Shown here piece after piece: positions 44,124 through 52,176 of a DNA stretch of 64,000 nt. The position numbers were made by a program, and so were the translations under genes. The DNA is from Candidatus Eiseniibacteriota bacterium (lineage in GTDB: Bacteria; Eisenbacteria; RBG-16-71-46; CAIMUX01), in NCBI GenBank assembly GCA_016712505.1, contig JADJQY010000004.1:62001-126000 (forward strand). The letters are read 5' to 3'. The notes beneath the pieces were generated by a model. The model was not told the DNA's origin. It saw only the letters and a list, made by a program, of their open reading frames with translations, and made no database searches. The first letter of the stretch is position 1. Every line of letters begins with the position of its first letter.

Positions 44124-44792
44124 ATGACGCCATCGGGAAGATCGCGCCGAGGCCCGATTCAACAGGAGGGCCGCCTGCTGTCTCTGAGCTACTGCCTGAT
44201 CCTGTTCGCGTTCCTCTTCGTTCCGGCGACGACTCGGGCCGGAGGTGGGGCATCACCCACCGTCTCGATCGGTGGTGGGGTGCACACGATGTTCAACCGA
44301 GCTACGCGACAGGCGTTTGGTTCTGAGGGTCGGTTCACCCTCGGGGTCACCGCCCCGCTGGCCCCGGGCACCTTCCGCCTTGCCGCGGAGGTCGGGACGT
44401 TGAGCGCCCGGGGAACGGACCATGAACCAGACCCCACCTTCGAAATGGCCGAGGCAACCTGCCATTGGGTACCCGTTTCGGTCGAGATACAACGTGACCT
44501 GATCCACCATCGGAGCCACGGGGCGCGTGCACTCTGGATCGGTGCCGGCCCTGCCTTCGCGCGCGTGCGATACACGGACCCCTTCGGCGAGGAGCGGGCC
44601 GTGACCACTCCTGGATTCGTCGCGGAAGTCCGTCCCGAACTCCGGTTCCGTGATCATGTCGATCTCTGGGTACGGGCGCAGGTACTTCTGGTCAGCGGCG
44701 TAGCGTTCTCCAACGCCGGGGTCTCTGATCTCAGCCCCTCTGGATCCGGGATCGAGGGCGGCATTGCTTACCGCTTCGCCAATCGAAAGTGA
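44124..44792 (+). CDS. Secreted barrel-like protein of the duplicated module, copy 2
   Basis: A 222-residue paralogue of 42295-42990. Leader LSYCLILFAFLFVPATTRA, then SIGGGVHTMFNRATRQAFG, GTFRLAAEVGTLSARG, ARALWIGAGPAFARVRY and the ending SGSGIEGGIAYRFANRK. By eye roughly 45-50% identical to copy 1, so the duplication is not recent over this part. Probably a small outer-membrane barrel. The N-terminal start at 44124 adds about 20 polar residues before the leader and is not supported by a clear ribosome-binding site. The DUF2330 copy follows after 8 bp. Confidence 0.7.
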   Translation: MTPSGRSRRGPIQQEGRLLSLSYCLILFAFLFVPATTRAGGGASPTVSIGGGVHTMFNRATRQAFGSEGRFTLGVTAPLAPGTFRLAAEVGTLSARGTDHEPDPTFEMAEATCHWVPVSVEIQRDLIHHRSHGARALWIGAGPAFARVRYTDPFGEERAVTTPGFVAEVRPELRFRDHVDLWVRAQVLLVSGVAFSNAGVSDLSPSGSGIEGGIAYRFANRK

Positions 44793-44800
44793 GGGAGTCG

Positions 44801-45910
44801 ATGAAGCACCCCCATCCGCTGTACTCGCCTTGTCGCCGGACGGTCTCATACTCTGGAGCTTCCCTGCTCCTCGGCGCAGGTCTCGCAGCGACGCTCTTCA
44901 TCGCGGCGATGCCCCCAAGCCCCGCACGCGCGCTCAACTTCCCCATTCCCCAAGCTGGGAAGACGCTCTCGTCCCAGGGCCAGCTCCTGGTGCTCCGATT
45001 CGATCGGACCGCGAATCAAGTGCAGATGATCCCGAACCTCCGCTTCTCCGGAAAGTCTGAGGAGTTCGCAGTCGTCATCCCCACGCCTGAACTCCCAGCG
45101 CTGCGAAACGAGTCTCCAGACCTCTGGGCTGAGCTGCGGTCTCTCACCGGACCGGCATCCTCCTCGGGAGGCTACAGGCGGAGGACATCGATCGGGTGTC
45201 AGGAGTCCGGCAGCACCTCACCACCCCCAGATGCACCCTATGACGTGTTCATTCACGCCAACAGGCAGGTGGGCGCACTCGAGGCCACCGTCCTCAGCTC
45301 CGAGAACCCCAATGCCTTGGTCGATTGGTTGACAGCTCACGGTTTCAGCGCGAGCCCGGAACTCTCTGCGCGGATCGCCCCCTACGTCGAACAGGGATGG
45401 TACTTCACGGTCATGCGACCGATTCCATCTGATCCCCAGAACGAGATGCCGCCGGCCGGTTGGGACTCGACGGTCGCCCCGGTCAGCTTCACCTGGAGCG
45501 GAAGCAGGTTGGAGCTGCCGCTCGCACTTCTCGACATCAATCGCGCTTCCCCGTTTCCCGTCATCGCGTACGTCATCGACGATCACCGCATCACCCTCGA
45601 TCGATTCGAAACGCAGTACGCCAATCTGTTCACGGCGGATGAGATTCGAGGGTGCGAGGAGCGGTACCCACGCGTGGCCGCGCTGCTCACCGAGGGACAG
45701 TTCCTCACCCGGCTCGTTTGTGCATTCGGACGGAACGAGGAGATGGTTGGCGACGTTCCGGCGACGCCCGCCGAAGGCGACGAGGAACTCCGTCTCCTTC
45801 AATCCGATGGCCTCTGGTTCGCCGGCGACCTCGGACTCCTGGTCCTGGCCGGCATGAGCACCCTGCTCGACGGCCTCCGGCGGCAACGGCGAGCGCAGGG
45901 GTTGCGCTAG
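44801..45910 (+). CDS. DUF2330 protein with C-terminal membrane anchor, copy 2
   Basis: A 369-residue paralogue of 42990-44048. Leader GASLLLGAGLAATLFIAAM, then NFPIPQAGKTLSSQGQLLVL, FAVVIPTPELPALR, YDVFIHANRQVGALEATVLS, ALVDWLTAHGF and VEQGWYFTVMRP. The MCFP cysteine of copy 1 is replaced (LNFPIP). C-terminal helix GLWFAGDLGLLVLAGMSTLL and Arg-rich tail are nearly identical to copy 1: the last 102 bp differ at only 7 positions, in contrast to the rest. ATG at 44801 has GAGGGAG 4 bp upstream. Its stop overlaps the end of the convergent zinc-ribbon gene. Confidence 0.82.
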   Translation: MKHPHPLYSPCRRTVSYSGASLLLGAGLAATLFIAAMPPSPARALNFPIPQAGKTLSSQGQLLVLRFDRTANQVQMIPNLRFSGKSEEFAVVIPTPELPALRNESPDLWAELRSLTGPASSSGGYRRRTSIGCQESGSTSPPPDAPYDVFIHANRQVGALEATVLSSENPNALVDWLTAHGFSASPELSARIAPYVEQGWYFTVMRPIPSDPQNEMPPAGWDSTVAPVSFTWSGSRLELPLALLDINRASPFPVIAYVIDDHRITLDRFETQYANLFTADEIRGCEERYPRVAALLTEGQFLTRLVCAFGRNEEMVGDVPATPAEGDEELRLLQSDGLWFAGDLGLLVLAGMSTLLDGLRRQRRAQGLR

Positions 45911-46257
45911 CCGAGGAACAACCCGCAGTTCGGGCACTCGCGCGGCCCGGTGGCGAACTGGTGGAGGCAGGCGGGGCAACGCATTTCGGGGGCGTTCCAG
46001 TCGACCACGCACTCGGCAGCGAGGCGCTCTTCCTCGCTCGCTTGCTCGTACCAGTGCTCGCGCATGGTGCGGGCGGCGCGTTCGGCATCGTGGCTCGCGA
46101 CCGCGAGCCAGAGTTTGGTCCCTCAGCCACTGCCGCAGCCGCCGGGCGGCTGCATGATCTCTGCCTCGATCCCGCTCCCGGCCAGAAGGCGCTGCGCGCG
46201 CTTCAGGTCCGGGAGCTTCCCCTCCGCCATCACGGCGAACTCAGGTTGCTGACTCAC
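45907..46257 (-). CDS. Candidate selenoprotein: small DUF2007-like/zinc-ribbon protein with in-frame UGA
   Basis: A 116-residue frame from GTG 46257 (GGGGGA 3-4 bp upstream) to TAG, with one in-frame TGA at 46123-46125 (codon 45). Residues 5-70 (LPDLKRAQRLLAGSGIEAEI, then KLWLAVASHDAERAARTMRE) resemble the small alpha/beta fold of DUF2007-type putative signal-transducing proteins. The UGA lies in PPGGCGSG-U-GTKLWLAV, where a Cys/Sec beside Cys41 would make a redox or metal pair. The C-terminus is a zinc ribbon, CPAC-x12-CPNCGLFLG. A perfect stem-loop with a GGUC loop starts 12 nt after the UGA. Conserved protein-like sequence on both sides of the UGA and a copied 3' end elsewhere support one real gene. 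If UGA were a stop, translation could restart at no well-placed site. The alternative is a nonsense mutation or error. Confidence 0.72.
46091..46110 (-). promoter_or_regulatory. SECIS-like hairpin after the in-frame UGA
   Basis: In mRNA sense: UGGCUCGC-GGUC-GCGAGCCA, a perfect 8-bp stem with a GGUC apical loop. The loop begins 20 nt after the UGA at 46123-46125. Bacterial SECIS elements are hairpins just downstream of the UGA whose apical loop carries a GGU; the E. coli fdhF element also has GGUC in its loop at similar spacing. The match in both loop and distance is what supports selenocysteine insertion. GC-rich coding DNA can form hairpins by chance, so conservation in relatives is the test. 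Confidence 0.65.
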
Positions 46258-46303
46258 AGGTCCCCCATCCGGCGATCGCCGTCACGCACCAGGTCTACGG
46301 TGC

Positions 46304-47551
46304 TCAGAGTCCGAACTTCTCCACGATCTCCTTCTTGCCCATCCCGAGGATCCCGTGCTTCTTGCCCACCTTCTCGAAGGCCGCCAGCCCCTTGTCCAGA
46401 TGGTGCCGCTCGTGCCCGGCCGAAATCTGGGTGCGAATCCGGGCCTGCCCCTTGGCCACGACCGGGAAGAAGAAACCGACCACGAAGATCCCCTCGGCGA
46501 ACATGTCGCGCGCGACCTCCTGGGCCAGCTTCGCGTTGTAGAGCATCACCGGTACGATCGGGTGCGAGCCCTCGCGGATGTCGAGCCCGATCTCCTTCAA
46601 CCGGCGCCGCCAGTAGAGCGTGTTCTCCTCCAGCTTGTCGCGCCGCTCCGTCGTCTCCGAGAGGATCTGGATCACGCGGTTGGCCGCGGCGGTGATCACC
46701 GGTGGAACCGTGTTGGAGAAGAGATACGGCCGCGCCTTCTGGCGACACAGCTCGACGATCTCGCGTCGACCGCTGACGCAGCCGCCGGACGCGCCGCCCA
46801 GCGCCTTGCCCAGCGTGGTGGTCAGGATGTCGATCCGCCCCAGCACGCCGCAGTGCTCGTGGGTTCCCTTGCCCCGCTTGCCCATGAAGCCGGTAGCGTG
46901 CGAATCGTCGACAAAGACCAGAGCGTCGTACTTGTCGGCGAGGTCGCAGATCTTGTCCAGTTCCGCGATGTCGCCGTCCATCGAGAAGACACCGTCGGTC
47001 ACGATCAGGCGGATCCGCTTGTCCTGGGACTCCTGGAGCTTCTCCTCCAGGTGTTCCAGGTCCATGTGCTTGTAGGTCTCCTGCTGCGCCTTGGAGAGGC
47101 GCATGCCGTCGACGATCGACGCATGGACCAGCCGATCGGCGATCATGATGTCCTGCTCGGTCAGCACCGCCTCGAACACTCCTGCGTTGGCGTCGAGACA
47201 CGACCCAAAGAGAATCGTATCCTCCGTTTCGAGGAAGGCCGAGATCCGGTGCTCCAGCTCGCGGTGGATGTCCTGGGTCCCGCAGATGAAGCGCACCGAG
47301 GAGAGACCGTACCCGCGTGCATCGAGCCCCGCGTGGGCTGCCTTGACCACCTCGGGATGACTCGACAACCCCAGGTAGTTGTTCGCGCACATGTTGATCA
47401 CCGGTCGGGCAGACTCACCCGCCGGGAACTCCACCTCCACATCGGCACTCTGCGCCGTGTGGATGATGCGCTCCTCCTTGAACAGTCCCGCCTCGCGGAT
47501 CCCCGCCAGGTCGGCCTGGTAGGCCGCCCGCCTCGCCTCGCTATACGCCAT
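46304..47551 (-). CDS. kbl: 2-amino-3-ketobutyrate CoA ligase-type alpha-oxoamine synthase
   Basis: A 415-residue PLP enzyme. Family-level features: PVINMCANNYLGLSSHPEVV, GYGLSSVRFICGTQDIHRELE, FVDDSHATGFMGKRGKGTHE, and the PLP lysine in TTTLGKALGGASGG. These match KBL (glycine plus acetyl-CoA to 2-amino-3-ketobutyrate, threonine breakdown run either way) better than serine palmitoyltransferase or AONS. It lies 66 bp downstream of a dedicated acyl carrier protein gene on the same strand, which is unusual for plain threonine catabolism, and no threonine dehydrogenase is adjacent. The true acyl substrate may therefore be ACP-bound. Confidence 0.85.
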   Translation of the reverse strand: MAYSEARRAAYQADLAGIREAGLFKEERIIHTAQSADVEVEFPAGESARPVINMCANNYLGLSSHPEVVKAAHAGLDARGYGLSSVRFICGTQDIHRELEHRISAFLETEDTILFGSCLDANAGVFEAVLTEQDIMIADRLVHASIVDGMRLSKAQQETYKHMDLEHLEEKLQESQDKRIRLIVTDGVFSMDGDIAELDKICDLADKYDALVFVDDSHATGFMGKRGKGTHEHCGVLGRIDILTTTLGKALGGASGGCVSGRREIVELCRQKARPYLFSNTVPPVITAAANRVIQILSETTERRDKLEENTLYWRRRLKEIGLDIREGSHPIVPVMLYNAKLAQEVARDMFAEGIFVVGFFFPVVAKGQARIRTQISAGHERHHLDKGLAAFEKVGKKHGILGMGKKEIVEKFGL

Positions 47552-47617
47552 CGTGCACTCCTCTCCGCCCGCGGACCGGCGATTCCGTCGGCTCCGCCCC
47601 TTCCCCGCGTCCGTCCG

Positions 47618-47869
47618 TCAGTTGCCGCGAATCTCGCGCACCACCGCGGCGATCTTCGCCACCGTGTCGAACGCCTCCGCGCTCGCCCGCTCGTCCGGAA
47701 TCTTGATCTGGTACTGCCGCTCGAGAAACGTCTTGAGCGACACCATCGAGAATGAGTCCACGATCCCACTCGTGATCAGCGGGCTGTTCTCGTCCAGTTC
47801 CGTGTCGTCGTCTTCGTCCAGGTATTCCTTCTTCACGAACGACAGGACCTTCTGCTCGACTTCATCCAT
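47618..47869 (-). CDS. Acyl carrier protein
   Basis: An 83-residue acidic four-helix protein. The phosphopantetheine site is in SGIVDSFSMVSLKTFLE (Ser in DSFSM, family DSL/DSF). VEQKVLSFVKKEYL starts helix I and IAAVVREIRG is helix IV. It is not the housekeeping AcpP (which has DSLDTVE); it is a specialised ACP likely paired with the KBL-type enzyme that follows. ATG 47869 lies after a GGAGGAA region. Such ACP/oxoamine-synthase pairs occur in sphingolipid and other acyl-amine pathways, but nothing else of such a pathway is visible here. Confidence 0.88.
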   Translation of the reverse strand: MDEVEQKVLSFVKKEYLDEDDDTELDENSPLITSGIVDSFSMVSLKTFLERQYQIKIPDERASAEAFDTVAKIAAVVREIRGN

Positions 47870-47927
47870 GGCCGGTGTTCCTCCCCATTTTCGGGCCCAG
47901 GGCAGCCTACCAGCGCCCGCCCCCCGC

Positions 47928-49021
47928 TCACAAGCGAGCGACGATCGAGAGGCTGGCGAGGACGTCCTCGAATGCTCGCTCCGGCTGAAGTTCGAGGTCT
48001 ATCTGAAGCGCACCGGAGCGAAATCCCACCCCAAGAGTTGGTGCGGGATCGGAAAGAGCGCTCTGCGCTGTCCGTTCGGCGCGAATGTGCGAGCGGAATC
48101 GCGTCCACGACCAAGCATGACTCTGACTGGCTCCGCCCCGCAGTGTGAGCCAGGAGCGGGGGGATCGCTCCACTCCCGCGAACCAGGACAGCCTTCGGCC
48201 TCGTGACTCGAACAACGCCAGGGACTCAGGCTCCAGGTACCGGCGTTCGTCGTCATGCGTCTCCAGCGAGACACCCACGATCGCCTGCCCCGGTCCGGTT
48301 AGCTCTCTCACCCACGCGAGGTCAGCAATCCCGGAGAAGCCATCGTCCTCTATCCGCAGCCGACTCTCCCCGGCCCGATTGCGCGTTGTCCTGGACCCGT
48401 CGTGCGACACCCAGCTCAGATGCGCGCGGCCTTCCCCCGCAAGCATCGGAAGGCGCAACAGGCTGCGTGCGGACCAGACCGGATCTTTGTCGTTCGACTC
48501 GCGAGAGAAGTTGGGATCCCCCGGAAAATAGGATTCCGACGACTGATCGAGGACCAGCGCCTCCACGGCCACATCGATGCTGGCCTGTCCGTCTCCGGAC
48601 CAGCCGAGACCGAGCACCGTCCGATAGCCCCTTTCGGAGTCGGACATCCGAGTCGTGTCCCACGAGTCTGCCTCGGTCTTGTGCACCCGAAGAACAGACG
48701 CTCCGAGGCGACCGCCCGAGCCCGATCCCGCCACGGCGCAAACCCCGAGTTCGCGTGGCCGCGTCAACGCGCCGAGCGCCACCCCTTGCCGCGGCCCAGA
48801 GTCAGCGTCCACGCTGGTTCCCACTTCGCGCTGGCCTGGAGTCCGCTCGTGGCACCTGCGATCACGGTCGGAAGTCGGTCTGCGACCGCGACGTCGAAAC
48901 CCAGAGCGATCGGCATACTCATCGCGGACCAGCGGGCGGTGCTGGCCTGGACATCGGGAGAATCGAGACTCAGGAGGGTCGCTACCCCGAACACCCATCT
49001 GCTCCAAGGCAGGTGTTTCAT
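47928..49021 (-). pseudogene. Secreted/envelope protein of unknown family, one frameshift
   Basis: The ATG at 49021 (ATGA overlap with the upstream gene) opens a leader (LPWSRWVFGVATLLSLDSPDVQA) and 85 residues ending in LTLGRGKG. A missing base near 48780 would join this to the next frame, which runs GVALGALTRPRELGVCAVAG to the end (ALQIDLELQPERAFEDVLAS, stop 47928) for about 280 more residues. The latter is beta-rich with many short polar/aromatic strands, like an outer-membrane barrel. It resembles the upstream gene in length and style (both end in LDLSLETER / IDLELQPER phrases), so they may be distant paralogues. No family recognised. Confidence 0.6.
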
Positions 49022-50220
49022 CGGGACCACCGCAACGAGAGTCCTGCCACGCCACGAGAGAACAGTCGCTCCGTCTCGAGGCTCAGGTCAAGGAGCACGT
49101 CCCCCAGAGCGAACTCTGCCCCGATCTGTGCGCGGCCCGCGTAGAACCCCTCTACGCGCCGGACGTGCCGCGGGGTCGGCGTCAGCACATTCGGATCGGT
49201 CGCGCGCCGCGTCTTGGCGAACGACTCCAACACGCCCACACGAAGGAGACAGGCGCGACCAACTCGTGACTCGACGCCGATCGAGGCACGGGCTTCCGTC
49301 TCACTCTCCTCGAACCACCGGTTGTAACGTCGTTCCCGGCGATCCGCCTTCTCCCAGTCCCTGACCGAGATCGACATGTGGACCACGCCATGCGGCCGCT
49401 CAACCGATCTCCAGCCGGCCAGAAAAGCGTGCTCCCGAAAGTAGAAACCAATGAGCGACACGGGTGGCAGGGCTGCCCCTTCGCGCTCCGTCACCGAGGC
49501 ACGGTCGTCCACTCGATCAGTCTGCAGTACGAGGCGGCCGACCCCGGAAGCGATCCCACGCTCGGCGCCGAGCGCCACGCGGAAACTTGCCGCCGAGCGT
49601 GCCTTCGCCCTGTAGCGTGCGTCTGGAGACTGACTCTCGTACTTCGCGGAGCGGCGGTGAATCCCGGCATCAACCGCCAGGTCGATCGCCGCGGCAGAAC
49701 CTCCCGAAATCCGGAGACCGAAGGCGCCGCCTGCACCAATCGAGCGCTGCTCGTCTCGGATCAGATACTGCGCGCTCCATTCCTCCGTCTCACCTTCTTC
49801 ACCCGGCTGGACGTCTCCCCAGAGTTGAACTCCCGCCGCGCTCTGCGCCTCTCCCCGTGCAAACCCCAGGCGAATCTCACCGGATTGCGTGGATCCCGCG
49901 ATCAAGCGCGCCGAACCCAGGCGCCCCACCCAGGCGCTCCGGGTGTGTCCACCCACGAGATCTGCGTGCAGCCCCGCCGGCAGCATCGCCACCACCGCGG
50001 GAAACTGTTCCCAGTTTGCGGCATCAGCGGCTAGTTCGACCGGCATCTGCAACGTCTCCCAACGCGTGGTGCTGGCGGTCGCGGGAGAGGTAAACGGAAT
50101 CGCGATCGAGCCAATGACGATTCCCATCGTCACGAGTCCCACCGTCACGGGACAATCGTGGGGCAGCGAACGACGAACGAGCACGCGTGAAGAGCTGGAA
50201 TACGCACTGGGTGAAGTCAT
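49018..50220 (-). CDS. Secreted beta-rich envelope protein of unknown family
   Basis: A 400-residue protein. ATG at 50220 with GGAGGTAACA directly upstream, the best ribosome-binding site in the region. Leader about residues 27-50 (VGLVTMGIVIGSIAIPFTSPATA). The mature part is beta-rich with alternating patterns (ARLIAGSTQSGEIRLGFARG, RSAASFRVALGAERGIASG, GVAGLSLRWSR at the end), compatible with an outer-membrane barrel. It is followed with a 4-bp overlap by the related frameshifted gene. It is divergent from the LuxR-type regulator, which may control it. Confidence 0.68.
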   Translation of the reverse strand: MTSPSAYSSSSRVLVRRSLPHDCPVTVGLVTMGIVIGSIAIPFTSPATASTTRWETLQMPVELAADAANWEQFPAVVAMLPAGLHADLVGGHTRSAWVGRLGSARLIAGSTQSGEIRLGFARGEAQSAAGVQLWGDVQPGEEGETEEWSAQYLIRDEQRSIGAGGAFGLRISGGSAAAIDLAVDAGIHRRSAKYESQSPDARYRAKARSAASFRVALGAERGIASGVGRLVLQTDRVDDRASVTEREGAALPPVSLIGFYFREHAFLAGWRSVERPHGVVHMSISVRDWEKADRRERRYNRWFEESETEARASIGVESRVGRACLLRVGVLESFAKTRRATDPNVLTPTPRHVRRVEGFYAGRAQIGAEFALGDVLLDLSLETERLFSRGVAGLSLRWSR

Positions 50221-50359
50221 TGTTACCTCCGGCGAGGAGATCTGGTTCATGCTGACGGCCAAGCGACCTGGGGATGACGATGCGGCTGCGCCTCGACGGT
50301 CGCGGACGCGAGTATCCGCCCAAGCAGCCGTGACGCCAAACGGAAACAGAGGAGCCTTC

Positions 50360-51004
50360 GTGGAGGCGGTTCGTACCTGGATCGTGACGGACGATGTGCT
50401 GGTGCGCCATGGACTGACGTCGCTGCTGGCGTCGCGGGCGGAGCTGCACCTGGTCGATGCGGACGAGTCGCAGGAGTTCGAATTGGGGACGGAGGGGCGC
50501 GAAGGCGCCTCCCAGCCGATCGTGCTGCTCGACGGCGCGCTGTCGGACGCGATGGAACCGCTGCGGGACTGGACGGAACGAGGGTTCGCCGTGGTCACGC
50601 TGATCGCCGACGTGGCGGGGACGGAAGAGGCGCGGGCCGCGGGTGCCCGCGGCGTGGTCTCGCGGGATGCCCCGGTCGAGCGATTGGTGGCGGCGATCCT
50701 GGCGGTGTCGCAGGGGCTCACGGTGACGGACCCGCAGTTCGCGCCGTCCGCGACCTCGGGCCGGCCGGCCCGGGAAGCGCGGGCCACGGACTACGATCCG
50801 CTCGACGAGCCGCTGACCCCGCGGGAGTCGGAAGTTCTCCAACTCCTGGCCGAGGGGCTGGCGAACAAGCAGGTGGCGGGGCGCCTGGGAATCAGCGAGC
50901 ACACGGCGAAGTTCCACGTGAACTCGATCCTGGGCAAGCTCGGTGTCCAGAGCCGAAGCGAAGCGATCGTCCGTGCCGCCAGGCTAGGACTGATTGCGTT
51001 GTAA
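50360..51004 (+). CDS. Response regulator with LuxR-type HTH
   Basis: A 214-residue NarL/LuxR-type regulator. Receiver domain (1-125): acidic TDD near the N-terminus, phospho-acceptor Asp in VLLDGAL, but the usual conserved Lys position reads SRDAP (Arg), so phosphorylation control may differ. C-terminal HTH: LTPRESEVLQLLAEGLANKQ, then GRLGISEHTAKFHVNSILGK. GTG at 50360 chosen because GAGGAG lies 5-6 bp upstream; a longer upstream frame is non-homologous. No histidine kinase is adjacent. It is divergent from the envelope gene at 50220 and upstream of the HtrA pair. Confidence 0.85.
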   Translation: MEAVRTWIVTDDVLVRHGLTSLLASRAELHLVDADESQEFELGTEGREGASQPIVLLDGALSDAMEPLRDWTERGFAVVTLIADVAGTEEARAAGARGVVSRDAPVERLVAAILAVSQGLTVTDPQFAPSATSGRPAREARATDYDPLDEPLTPRESEVLQLLAEGLANKQVAGRLGISEHTAKFHVNSILGKLGVQSRSEAIVRAARLGLIAL

Positions 51005-51006
51005 CC

Positions 51007-51027
51007 GCGGCGCGGGACACGCGCCGC
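51007..51027 (+). terminator. GC hairpin after the LuxR-type gene
   Basis: GCGGCGCG pairs perfectly with CGCGCCGC across GGACA, 3 bp after the regulator stop. Followed by TTCCCC rather than a T-tract, so a weak or rho-assisted terminator. Confidence 0.45.
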
Positions 51028-51252
51028 TTCCCCAGCGCGATTCTCCACCGCCCCCCCAACTCTCTCCACCTCCCCAGCGCGACCTACCCAAACGACTAGC
51101 CCCCACCCTCCCCGAACGACCGATGTCCCCCACGCTCCCGAAGCGTACCGTTCCCCCCAGATAGAAACAGATGCGACGACCGCGAGTCGTCGCGACTCGG
51201 ATGAATCAACCAGCGGAGCAGCCCAACCGGCCCCGCGGAGGAACTGAAGATC

Positions 51253-52176
51253 ATGTCCAAGACACTCGGACTCGACCTCTCTGAAACCCTGGCCGCCGTG
51301 GTCGAAACCCACGGCCCATCCGTGGTGCGCGTCCACTGCCGACGCGCCCCGACGAGCGGCATTCTCTGGTCGGTCGACGGCCAGGTCGCCATCGCGGCAC
51401 ACACCCTCGAACGCGAAGACGACCTCTCGGTCACCCTGCACGACGGCCGCACCCTCAAGGCGCGCCTGATCGGCCGCGATGCTGGGACCGACCTCGCCCT
51501 CCTGGCCCTGGAGTCGCCGGAGGGAACGAAGCTCGAGGGACTGCCGACGCCTGAGTTCATCGACCCATCCGGCGCCAAGGTGGGCCACCTCACGCTCACC
51601 CTCTCGCGCCCCTCCCGCGCAGCCCGCGCCCAGCTCTCCATGGTCAGCGCGGTCGGTGACGCATGGCGCACCTCGAACGGCGGACGCATCGAGCAGTACC
51701 TCGAACTCGGACTCGGCATCTTCCCCGGCTTCTCGGGAAGCCTGGTGGTCAACCTCGCGGGTCAGGCTCTCGGGCTCGCCACGGCGGGTCCGATCCGCGG
51801 CACTGCGGTCGTCGCCCCCACCGCGACCCTCACGCGCGTCATGCAGACGCTGCAATCGAACGGGAAAATGAAGCGCGGATTCCTCGGCGTCAGCACCTAC
51901 CCCGTACGAGTTCCGCCGGCGCAGGCTCAGGCCCTCGGGCACACCACGGCGCTCCTGGTGGTCGGCGTGCAACCCGGCAGCCCGGCGGAAACGGGCGGGC
52001 TCTTGCTCGGCGACGCGCTGCTTTCACTCGACGGCCAGCCACTTCATCACGCCCAGGAACTACTCGCCCTCCTCGACGAGGAGAAGGTGGGCACGGAAGT
52101 GACCCTGCGCCTGGTCCGCGCCGGCTCTCCCCTCGAGCTGCGCTGCCGGATCGGCACGCGGGAGGAGCGGTCATGA
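51253..52176 (+). CDS. HtrA-like trypsin-fold serine protease with PDZ domain, copy 1
   Basis: A 307-residue protein without a signal peptide. Residues 10-190 are the trypsin-like domain: His in IAAHTLERED, Asp in GTDLALLAL and Ser in GFSGSLVVNLAG, so a plausible catalytic triad with the Ser loop altered from GNSGG. Residues 200-300 are a PDZ domain (KRGFLGVSTYP, VVGVQPGSPAETGGLLLGDAL, EVTLRLVRAGSPLEL). It overlaps the second HtrA-like gene by 4 bp (ATGA). The absence of a leader suggests cytosolic location, unusual for HtrA. Confidence 0.82.
   Translation: MSKTLGLDLSETLAAVVETHGPSVVRVHCRRAPTSGILWSVDGQVAIAAHTLEREDDLSVTLHDGRTLKARLIGRDAGTDLALLALESPEGTKLEGLPTPEFIDPSGAKVGHLTLTLSRPSRAARAQLSMVSAVGDAWRTSNGGRIEQYLELGLGIFPGFSGSLVVNLAGQALGLATAGPIRGTAVVAPTATLTRVMQTLQSNGKMKRGFLGVSTYPVRVPPAQAQALGHTTALLVVGVQPGSPAETGGLLLGDALLSLDGQPLHHAQELLALLDEEKVGTEVTLRLVRAGSPLELRCRIGTREERS

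Noticed and set aside
39703..45910. Rhomboid as a rhombosortase for the DUF2330 C-terminal anchors
   Set aside because: The rhomboid looks like the general GlpG type, is interrupted, and the anchors lack a GG or Cys recognition motif. Proximity alone is not enough.
45705..46130. A 141-codon minus-strand frame over the zinc-ribbon region
   Set aside because: Wrong frame; composition is Arg/Pro/Ser-rich shadow. The zinc-ribbon CxxC pairs and the UGA-containing frame are in a different register.
46304..47551. Serine palmitoyltransferase
   Set aside because: The sequence phrases (SSVRFICGTQDIHRELE and others) fit KBL more closely; the ACP partner is noted as a reason for doubt but does not change the family call.
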